From positions 1 to 14,587 of the forward strand of contig DASZPV010000059.1 in NCBI GenBank assembly GCA_035549875.1: DNA of 14,587 nucleotides, read 5' to 3'. The position numbers and the translations under genes are program-made. Below, in pieces: positions 7,864 to 13,701 of this stretch. Source of the stretch: JAKFWI01 sp035549875 (GTDB taxonomy: Bacteria; Pseudomonadota; Alphaproteobacteria; Caulobacterales; Aquidulcibacteraceae). The notes beneath the pieces were generated by a model, which was given only the letters and a program-made list of their open reading frames with translations, was not told where the DNA came from and ran no database searches. How positions within the stretch are numbered: position 1 is the first letter of the stretch; each line of letters opens with the position of its first letter.

Positions 7864-7896
7864 AAAAACGACACTGGCCACTAAAGACTTTGTGGC
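7864..7896 (-). terminator. Possible intrinsic terminator after the EF-hand gene
   Basis: On the minus strand, GCCAC-AAAG followed by CTTT-A-GTGGC forms a stem with one bulged base and a very short loop (7877-7896). A run of five T follows eight bases later (minus-strand reading of AAAAA at 7864-7868). It lies about 64 bases beyond the EF-hand stop codon, the right place to end that transcript. The T run is further from the stem than usual, so this is tentative. Confidence 0.4.
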
Positions 7897-7959
7897 TGGC
7901 TTCGGCGAAAAGCGTGCGGTCGGCCGGCGGAGGGCGACCGGCGGCTTTGAGGCCGGGTT

Positions 7960-8508
7960 CTACCGGCCGCCGCCGTCCTGACCGCGTCCCTCGCCGCGGC
8001 CTTGGCCGCCGCGTCCGGCGCCGCCTTCGCGGCCCATGCCGCCTTGGCGTTCGCCGCCGCCGCGCGCGCCGCCTTGAACGCGCCGGCTGAGTTCGGCGCG
8101 GGTGAGCACGCCGTCATTGTCGCGGTCGAGCGTGGTGAAGCGGCGCGTCAGGGCGCTGGCGAATTCGGCCTTGCTGATCCGGCCGTCGAGGTTTTCGTCG
8201 AAGAACACCGGGCTGAAGTCGAATTCATCCGTGCCCAGCACGCGGTCGAGCCAGTCGCGCAATTCGATCTGGCTGACGGTGGCCGCGCCCTTGGCGAGCT
8301 CGGTCCAACTTGCATCGATGCCGCGCTGCAATTCGCCCTTGTCGATCCGCCGGTCGTGGTCGGCGTCGAAATCGAGGAACAGCAGCGCTTCGGGGGCTAC
8401 GGCCCGGCTTGCCGCCGACGCGGACGGCCCCGTCGGCCGCTCCGGGCGCCCGCCCGCACAGGCCGCAAGCGCCGCCAGGGAAACAAACGCGAACAAACGA
8501 AAGATCAT
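7960..8508 (-). CDS. EF-hand lipoprotein with Gly/Arg-rich tail
   Basis: 182 residues from the ATG at 8508, chosen because GGAG lies 7 bases upstream and the product then opens with a clean lipoprotein signal. A longer frame from 8535 would put nine extra residues before it. The signal is MIFRLFAFVSLAALAAC with a lipobox ending in Cys17; Ala follows, compatible with outer-membrane sorting. Three canonical Ca-binding loops are seen: D48-E59 (DADHDRRIDKGE), D104-E115 (DENLDGRISKAE) and D128-E139 (DRDNDGVLTRAE), each with acidic ligands at positions 1, 3, 5 and 12 (Asn at 3 in the second). Residues 146-182 are Gly/Arg/Glu-rich with no predicted fold. It is a likely periplasm-facing calcium-binding or calcium-sensing protein; partner unknown. 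A hairpin and the TIR gene lie downstream; the glycosyltransferase gene is divergent. Confidence 0.9.
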   Translation of the reverse strand: MIFRLFAFVSLAALAACAGGRPERPTGPSASAASRAVAPEALLFLDFDADHDRRIDKGELQRGIDASWTELAKGAATVSQIELRDWLDRVLGTDEFDFSPVFFDENLDGRISKAEFASALTRRFTTLDRDNDGVLTRAELSRRVQGGARGGGERQGGMGREGGAGRGGQGRGEGRGQDGGGR

Positions 8509-8709
8509 GTCTGAACTCCACGCCCTCGGCGCCACCTTGGGCAGGGTGGGGCGGGTTCCGCAAGGGGCCGCCCCAAGCGAGGCTGCTTGAATGGAACCAA
8601 CATTTAGTGTTCGAGTGTGGGCAGGGCTTGGCGGGCGGTCGGAAGCTGGGCGGCGCCCGGCGTGGGGGATCAGCGTGACCTACTTCCATTGGCGCGACAG
8701 GGGTTCTTC
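8509..8709. other. Divergent intergenic region
   Basis: 201 bases between the leftward EF-hand lipoprotein gene and the rightward glycosyltransferase gene, expected to hold both promoters. The left half is very GC-rich and holds the hairpin at 8548-8574. The middle has an AT-richer patch around 8590-8612, including GAAC and GTTC half-sites 11 bases apart, the likeliest place for a promoter. No promoter elements can be named with confidence. Confidence 0.4.
8548..8574 (+). other. GC-rich hairpin with GCAA tetraloop
   Basis: As plus-strand RNA, GGGGC (8548-8552) pairs with GCCCC (8570-8574), and after one bulged G the segment GGTTCC (8554-8559) pairs with GGGGCC (8564-8569) using two G-U pairs, closing on GCAA, a GNRA tetraloop. 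On the minus strand the two wobble pairs become C-A mismatches, so the structure favours a rightward transcript. It would lie about 135 bases before the glycosyltransferase start codon. Alternatively it is one copy of a dispersed palindromic repeat. Confidence 0.45.
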
Positions 8710-9840
8710 ATGCCTCTGATTTCGCATGCTGAATCCGCGCCCCTGGCGCCGGGCTTGGCGCGGGGGCCGCGCCGCGCCGAAGTCATCGTCGCGATACCGG
8801 CGCGCGATGAAGAAGAGCGGATTGAGGCCTGCCTGGCGGCGCTCGCGGCGCAGAAAACGGCCACCCCGTTTTCTGTTCTGGTGCTGGCGAACAATTGCCG
8901 CGACCGGACGGTCGATCTGGTTCGCGGGTTCGGCCCGAACGCCCCATTCGATCTGCACCTTTTCGATATGCGCCTCACCGGGTCGGCAGCGCATGCGGGC
9001 ATGGCCCGGCGCCTAGCGATGAACGCCGCCTCGCACCTGCTGGACGAAGAGGGCGTAATCCTTTCGACCGATGCCGATTCGCGCGCGGACGGAAACTGGG
9101 TGCAGGAAAATCTGCTCGAACTGCACGCCGGCGCCGATATCGTTTGCGGCGTGATTTGTCCGGACATGGCCGAAGGCGCGCTGCTGCCGAGCTACGTCCA
9201 TGAGCGCGGCTTGAACGAATTCGTTTACGAACGAAAAGCCACCGAGCTTGAGACGCTGATCGATCCGCTGCCTTGGGATCCGTGGCCGCGGCATCGGATG
9301 GAAACCGGCGCCAGTCTCGCCTTGCGCGCCGGTTTATATGTCGAAGTCGGCGGCGTGCCGGATATTCAGCCGGCGGAGGACCGCGCCCTGGTTGCGCTCG
9401 CGCGCCGTCACGGCGGCACGGTGCGTCATTCGTTTGGGCCGCAGGTTGTTACGTCTTGCCGCCTCGACGGTCGCGCACGCGGCGGCTGGGCGGACGATCT
9501 TGCCGAGCGGGTGCGCAATCCGGGCGGCATCTGTCACGACGTTCTGGAGCCGGCGCTGGATTTTTATCGCCGCGCGAAATGGCGCGGCGCGATGCGGCGG
9601 AGCTGGCCGGCGCTGGACGCTGTGGTCTGGGGGCGGCGCCTTGAGGTCGCGCCGAAACTGCTCGCCGGTCTGCGCCAGTTCGACTTTGAGGATGCCTGGG
9701 CCGAGATCGAAGCGGCGAGCCCTCTGCTGCAGCGTCGGCCGCTGCATGCTCCGGATATCGCCCACGAAACCCAGCGCATGGAGCGCCTGCTGGCGCGTGC
9801 GCGGGCATTGGCGCCGGTATCGGAATCCGAGGCCGCCTAG
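8710..9840 (+). CDS. Family 2 glycosyltransferase
   Basis: 376 residues from the ATG at 8710, which has AGGGG six bases upstream; a longer frame from 8617 lacks such a site and adds unconserved residues. GT-A fold: VIVAIPARDEEERIEACLAAL (25-45) is the nucleotide-sugar-binding opening, LVLANNCRDRT (57-67) the second strand, LSTDADSR (118-125) contains the metal-binding DAD at 121-123, and METGASLALR (197-206) with PAEDRALVALARRHGG (221-236) supplies the acceptor region and the conserved acidic residue. There are no membrane helices, so it acts in the cytosol. From memory, glycosyltransferases of this type often sit next to PIG-L deacetylases in alphaproteobacteria, as here: its stop is 11 bases from the stop of the convergent flippase/PIG-L gene. 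The sugar and acceptor are unknown; an N-acetylhexosamine on a lipid acceptor is a guess from that neighbour. Confidence 0.9.
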   Translation: MPLISHAESAPLAPGLARGPRRAEVIVAIPARDEEERIEACLAALAAQKTATPFSVLVLANNCRDRTVDLVRGFGPNAPFDLHLFDMRLTGSAAHAGMARRLAMNAASHLLDEEGVILSTDADSRADGNWVQENLLELHAGADIVCGVICPDMAEGALLPSYVHERGLNEFVYERKATELETLIDPLPWDPWPRHRMETGASLALRAGLYVEVGGVPDIQPAEDRALVALARRHGGTVRHSFGPQVVTSCRLDGRARGGWADDLAERVRNPGGICHDVLEPALDFYRRAKWRGAMRRSWPALDAVVWGRRLEVAPKLLAGLRQFDFEDAWAEIEAASPLLQRRPLHAPDIAHETQRMERLLARARALAPVSESEAA

Positions 9841-9851
9841 CCCTTTGCCGT

Positions 9852-11696
9852 CTAGCCTTGGCGCAGGAAGATTTCGCTCCGGGTCAATAGCGCATCGAGC
9901 TGCTCGCGGCGCAGGCGCAGGGTGATCGGCGCATCGGCGATCAGGGTGGTGGTTTGCGTGCGATACGCGGCCAGCGCGCGGCGCTTCACCCTGAGCCACC
10001 GGGTCACATCCAGCCGCAACGCGCGCCATGGGCCGTCGGTGATCGGCACGTCATGCGGCAGCAGATGGCCCCAGATCGGGTAATGCAGCACGCGTAGGTG
10101 CGGCGCCTGGCGGCGCACGTGGTCGGCAATCAGGGCCGCGGCGGTGTGATCGGGGTGCGGATCGTGGCGCCAGCTCACGAAAATCGTTCGCGCATTTGTC
10201 CGCCGCGCCAGCCGCAAAAGAACGCCGCTCGCGCGCGCCATCTGCGCGCGGTCAAATAGCAGGCGCCCGTCGCGCAAGCCCAGCAGCGAAAGCTCCTGAC
10301 GCGAAACGCCGAGCATCTGCGCGGCGCGTTTGGCCTCAGCCCCGCGCCGCGCCGCGATGCGCCGCTGCGACCAGGTCGCTGAGCCAGGATGGGAAAGCGA
10401 GCCGTCTGTCAGGATCGCGACATGCGCCCTCACGCCCGCGGCGGCGCAGGCCGCGAGCAGGCCGCCGCAGCCCAGCACTTCATCGTCCGGATGCGGCGCG
10501 ATCACCAGGATCGGTTTGCCCATCGTGATTGCGCGCAGATCGCTGGCCGGCGCCTTCAACGCGGCCGCGAGAATGTCGCCGACCCTGCGCGGCGCGGTCC
10601 GCGGCGGGAGCGAGGCCTGCTGTTGGCGCAGTGCGCGCATCGCAAACCAGGCGCCGGCGAAATGCACCGCACGCTGCATGGCGCCGCGGCTGATGCGCTT
10701 GGCGGGGGCCTCGCGCTTGGATTTGAGCAGGCTGCCGTGGCTTTCGAATAGAACCAAGCCGATCATGCCGAGCGCCAGCGGCGCCAGAAAGCTGAGCAGG
10801 CGGTAGATAACCAGTGCGGCGGCGAGTTCGCCGCTGTTTGCGTCGGTGGGGTTAAGGCCGAGCATGGCGGCGTCGAACACGCCGATGCCCGCCGGCGCGC
10901 CGGTGCTCATGGCCGCGAAATGCAGCGCGGCGAAGAACGCCGCGAACGCCAGCCAATTGTGCTGCGCGCTCTCAGGCAGCAGAAAGAACAGAACGCTGGC
11001 GCTGGCCAGCCAGTCCGCGGCGCCGACGATCAGGCGCGTGGCGCCGCTGCGCGCTGAGGGCAATTTGATCTGCCGCCCGAGCAGTTTGAGGCGCCGGCGC
11101 TTTCCGCCGGCGGCGATCAGCCCTGCGGTCACCACGGCCAGCGCCGCCCAGCCGAGCGCGCGCAAGGGCTCTGGCGCCACGCCCAGATGCTTGCCGACGC
11201 CTTCGGCCTGGAACGCAAGACCAATGGCCGCCAGGCACGCCCCGCCCACAAGCGAGACCAAAGTCACGCCAGAGGCGACAAGCACGCAATGGCGCGTGTC
11301 CATGCCGTGGCTGCCATAGATGCGCATGCGGATCGCAGCGCCCGAAACCGCGCCGAAACCAATGCCTATGGACACCGAATTGGCGATCAGCGGCGCGGCG
11401 ATCGTGGCGCCCAGCGGCATCCGCGCGAACACGTCGCGCAGCACCAATTGCTCGATAATGCACATGAGGCCGTAGGTGGCCGCGACCATGAGGCCGGCGC
11501 GCAGCACGATTCCGGGTTCGAGCGCCGAAAGGCTCGTGGCGAATTGGTCAAATCCGCCCTCGCTGAGGATGCGATAGATGGCGTGGCCGCAAAAACCGAG
11601 CAGACCAGCGTAGCCCAGCACAATGAGCGCCACGCGCCAACGCCTGGCGTTGGCCAAACCCGCCTTTGGTCGGGATTGGCCGCTGGCACCGCTCAT
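9852..11696 (-). CDS. Fusion: MprF-like flippase membrane domain - PIG-L deacetylase
   Basis: 614 residues from the ATG at 11696 (GGGA just upstream). A TTG at 11768 would add 24 unconserved residues. Residues about 20-320 form eight membrane helices (about 21-44, 62-86, 95-117, 135-162, 178-197, 223-241, 248-267, 291-318) of the lysylphosphatidylglycerol synthase/MprF flippase-type family, with GFGAVSGAAIRMRIY and TGAPAGIGVFDAAML matching its two signature regions. After a basic linker (about 320-390), residues 393-614 are a PIG-L-type zinc de-N-acetylase: APHPDDE (400-406) carries the His-Asp zinc ligands and catalytic Asp, and HPDH (514-517) the third ligand. An even helix number and a basic N-terminus place the deacetylase in the cytosol. 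Likely role: deacetylate an N-acetyl-sugar lipid and move it across the inner membrane. The domains are clear; the substrate and coupling are inference. No MprF aminoacyl-transferase domain is present. Confidence 0.92.
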   Translation of the reverse strand: MSGASGQSRPKAGLANARRWRVALIVLGYAGLLGFCGHAIYRILSEGGFDQFATSLSALEPGIVLRAGLMVAATYGLMCIIEQLVLRDVFARMPLGATIAAPLIANSVSIGIGFGAVSGAAIRMRIYGSHGMDTRHCVLVASGVTLVSLVGGACLAAIGLAFQAEGVGKHLGVAPEPLRALGWAALAVVTAGLIAAGGKRRRLKLLGRQIKLPSARSGATRLIVGAADWLASASVLFFLLPESAQHNWLAFAAFFAALHFAAMSTGAPAGIGVFDAAMLGLNPTDANSGELAAALVIYRLLSFLAPLALGMIGLVLFESHGSLLKSKREAPAKRISRGAMQRAVHFAGAWFAMRALRQQQASLPPRTAPRRVGDILAAALKAPASDLRAITMGKPILVIAPHPDDEVLGCGGLLAACAAAGVRAHVAILTDGSLSHPGSATWSQRRIAARRGAEAKRAAQMLGVSRQELSLLGLRDGRLLFDRAQMARASGVLLRLARRTNARTIFVSWRHDPHPDHTAAALIADHVRRQAPHLRVLHYPIWGHLLPHDVPITDGPWRALRLDVTRWLRVKRRALAAYRTQTTTLIADAPITLRLRREQLDALLTRSEIFLRQG

Positions 11697-11808
11697 ACTT
11701 TCCCGATCCCAGCCGCGGCTTCTGACGGGCCGCGCGCGCATCAAGCTGTGACACGCCGGCAAAATCAAGCCGTTGCGGCGAAGGAGGGCGGGCGTCTAGA
11801 ACGCGGCC

Positions 11809-13209
11809 ATGACGGCCAATCTGTTTGATATTCTCGCGGCGGGCTTCTCCGCCGATCTGGACAAGCCATGCTTCATACTGCGCGACGGGCGTGAAATCTC
11901 CTATGGCGCGCTGCGGGAGGGCGCGGGGCGCGTCGCGAGCCTGCTTGCCGCCAAGGGCGTCCGGCCCGGCGAGCGCGTCGCCGCGCAGGTGGAAAAAAGC
12001 CCCGAAGCGGTGATGGTCTATCTGGGTAGTCTGATGGCCGGCGCGGTGTTCGTGCCGCTGAACACGTCTTATGTCGCCGCCGAGATCGAATATTTCAGAG
12101 GTGATTCCGAACCCGCCTTGTTCGTGCAGGATGCGCAGGCGCTAATCGCCGAGGCGGCGGCGCACGCGCCGCTGGCGCGGAGTGTGCCGCGCGACAAGGA
12201 CGATCTGGCAGCGCTGATCTACACCAGCGGCACGACCGGCCGCTCCAAAGGCGCGATGCTCAGCCATGGCAATCTCGCGGCCAATGCGCGCGCTTTGTGT
12301 GAAGCGTGGGCCTACGGCCCCCGCGATGTACTGCTGCACGCGCTGCCGATCTTTCACGTGCATGGCCTGTTCATCGCCATGCATTGCGCGCTGCTGAGCG
12401 GCGCGCCGATGCTGTGGCTGGCGAAGTTCGATGAGGCGGACGTGCTGGCGATGCTGCCGCGCGCCACGGTGATGATGGGCGTGCCGACGTTCTATACGCG
12501 GCTGCTCGCCAATCCCGCGTTCACACACGAGGCGGCGGCGCATATGCGCGTGTTCATCTCCGGCTCGGCGCCGCTGCTGCCTTCGACATTCGAGGAATTC
12601 GAGCTGCGCACCGGAAAGCGAATTCTTGAACGTTATGGCATGAGCGAAGCGGTCGTAATTACGAGCAATCCGCTTGTTGGCGAACGCATACCCGGCAGCG
12701 TCGGCTATCCGTTGCCGGACGTCAGCCTGCGCATCGCGGACGGGGATGTCGGGATCATTGAGATCAAGGGGCCGAGTGTGTTTTCCGGCTATTGGCGCAT
12801 GCCGGAAAAGACCAAAGCCGAGTTCACCGAGGATGGCTATTTCATCACCGGCGATGTCGGCCGGCAGGATGCCGATGGCCGCGTATGGATTTCCGGGCGC
12901 GCGAAGGACCTGATCATTTCCGGCGGCTACAATGTATATCCGAAGGAAATCGAACTCGTGCTCGATGAGATGGAAGGCGTCACCGAAAGCGCCGTGATCG
13001 GCTGCCCGCATCCCGATTTCGGCGAGGCGGTGGTCGCGGTCGTGCTGGGCAGGGGCGATGAGGCGGCGATGATCAGCGCCGCGCGCGCGCATCTGGCCGC
13101 GTTCAAGGCGCCCAAGCGCATTTTTTTCGTTGAGGACTTGCCGCGCAATGCGATGGGCAAGGTGCAGAAAAATCTATTGCGCGACGCCTATGCGCGCACG
13201 TTTTCGTAA
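11809..13209 (+). CDS. matB: Malonyl-CoA synthetase (malonate--CoA ligase)
   Basis: 466 residues. Cytosolic ANL-family ligase: malonate + CoA + ATP to malonyl-CoA + AMP + PPi. Core motifs: P-loop YTSGTTGRSKG (138-148), ALPIFHVHGLF (178-188), MMGVPTFYTRLL (222-233), SGSAPLL (251-257), ERYGMSE (274-280, Ser for the usual Thr), GERIPGSVGYPLP (291-303, with R293 at the dicarboxylate-binding arginine position of MatB), ITGDVG, SGGYNVYPKEIE (371-382) and NAMGKVQKN (447-455), where K451 is the adenylation lysine. It is about 35-40 residues shorter than usual, lacking most of the segment before the P-loop and part of the loop before GIIEIKG, but keeps all catalytic motifs. An in-frame TAG at 11797 fixes the start; the AAGGAGG at 11781 is too far upstream to serve it. 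It is divergent from the flippase fusion and followed after 9 bases by rutC. No matA or malonate transporter is nearby. Confidence 0.94.
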   Translation: MTANLFDILAAGFSADLDKPCFILRDGREISYGALREGAGRVASLLAAKGVRPGERVAAQVEKSPEAVMVYLGSLMAGAVFVPLNTSYVAAEIEYFRGDSEPALFVQDAQALIAEAAAHAPLARSVPRDKDDLAALIYTSGTTGRSKGAMLSHGNLAANARALCEAWAYGPRDVLLHALPIFHVHGLFIAMHCALLSGAPMLWLAKFDEADVLAMLPRATVMMGVPTFYTRLLANPAFTHEAAAHMRVFISGSAPLLPSTFEEFELRTGKRILERYGMSEAVVITSNPLVGERIPGSVGYPLPDVSLRIADGDVGIIEIKGPSVFSGYWRMPEKTKAEFTEDGYFITGDVGRQDADGRVWISGRAKDLIISGGYNVYPKEIELVLDEMEGVTESAVIGCPHPDFGEAVVAVVLGRGDEAAMISAARAHLAAFKAPKRIFFVEDLPRNAMGKVQKNLLRDAYARTFS

Positions 13210-13218
13210 GGAGCATTC

Positions 13219-13626
13219 ATGCCGTTCAAAGTGATCACGCCCGCCGGCGCCCCGCCGCCGATCGCGCCGTATTCACCAGGCGTGCTGGTCGATGGCGTGC
13301 TTTATGTTTCCGGCACGCTGGATTTCGATCAGAACGGCCAGTGCGCTCATCCGGGCGATGCGGCGGCGCAGACGCGCGGCGTGCTGGAGATCATCAAGAG
13401 CGTGGTGGAAAACGCCGGCGGCACGCTGGCCGATGTCGCGTTCAACCAATTGTTCATCGCCGACTTCAAACACTTCCCGGCGGTCAACGAAGTCTACAAG
13501 GAATACTTCCCCGGCGCCAAACCCGCGCGCTATGCGATCGCCTGCACGCTGGTGCGTCCGGAGTTTCTCGTCGAGATCGCCAGCACGGCGCATATTGGGA
13601 CGAAGGTGGCGCGAAGCGCCGGATGA
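13219..13626 (+). CDS. rutC: RidA-family enamine deaminase, RutC type
   Basis: 135 residues, full length for the family and cytosolic, normally a trimer. It matches RutC closely by memory: PIAPYSPG (14-21), VLYVSGTLDFD (27-37), GDAAAQTRGVLE (46-57), VNEVYKEYFPGAKPARYAI (89-107) and VEIASTAHIG (118-127). R104 and E119 correspond to the residues that hold the carboxylate and water in RidA enzymes. RutC/RidA proteins hydrolyse reactive enamines; RutC is assigned to aminoacrylate to malonic semialdehyde plus ammonia in uracil breakdown. AAGGAG (13208-13213) overlaps the matB stop and lies 5 bases before the ATG, so translation is probably coupled to matB. No other rut genes are in view, so a broader RidA housekeeping role is the main alternative. 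Confidence 0.93.
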   Translation: MPFKVITPAGAPPPIAPYSPGVLVDGVLYVSGTLDFDQNGQCAHPGDAAAQTRGVLEIIKSVVENAGGTLADVAFNQLFIADFKHFPAVNEVYKEYFPGAKPARYAIACTLVRPEFLVEIASTAHIGTKVARSAG

Positions 13627-13644
13627 GGGCGGCCGGAGCGCGCT

Positions 13645-13701
13645 CCCTCACCCGGCTTCGTACTTTGTGCTCAGCCACCCTCTCCCGCAAGCGGGCGAGG
13701 G
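13645..13701. repeat. Intergenic palindromic repeat, also a possible bidirectional terminator
   Basis: CCCTCACCCGG at its left and a hairpin at its right: CCCTC-T-CCCG (13678-13687) pairs with CGGG-C-GAGGG (13692-13701) around a CAAG loop with one T/C mismatch. This CCCTCACCCGG...CCACCCTCTCCCGCAAGCGGG layout is one I recall from dispersed palindromic elements in many alphaproteobacterial genomes. It lies between two convergent genes and abuts the glpK stop codon. A second palindrome, GGAGCGCGCTCC (13635-13646), precedes it. No T run on either side, so termination is a guess. Confidence 0.6.

Larger units (their letters stand above)
7650..7959. other. Intergenic region upstream of the TIR gene
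   Basis: 310 bases between two leftward genes: downstream of the EF-hand gene and upstream of the TIR gene. It should hold the promoter of the TIR gene, but no convincing -35/-10 pair can be fixed by eye. I see no tRNA, no conserved frame and no direct repeats. It contains the terminator-like hairpin and the long nested stem-loop listed separately. If the TTG start at 7691 is used, the gap shrinks by 42 bases. Confidence 0.5.

Noticed and set aside
8594..8612. GAAC-N11-GTTC as a LexA site
   Set aside because: Alphaproteobacterial LexA boxes are GTTC-N7-GTTC direct repeats; neither spacing nor orientation fits.
9334..10029. 231-residue open frame on the minus strand
   Set aside because: Straddles the ends of the glycosyltransferase and the flippase fusion in a wrong frame; both real genes are strongly supported.
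11697..11768. TTG or upstream ATG start for the flippase fusion
   Set aside because: No ribosome site before 11768 or 11741, and the added residues are Arg-rich and unconserved; the ATG at 11696 has GGGA upstream.
11781..11787. AAGGAGG as the matB ribosome site
   Set aside because: It lies about 22 bases before the ATG and an in-frame stop at 11797 rules out an earlier start, so it is probably incidental.
12142..13092. 316-residue open frame on the minus strand
   Set aside because: Fully antisense to matB; His/Arg-rich and without motifs.
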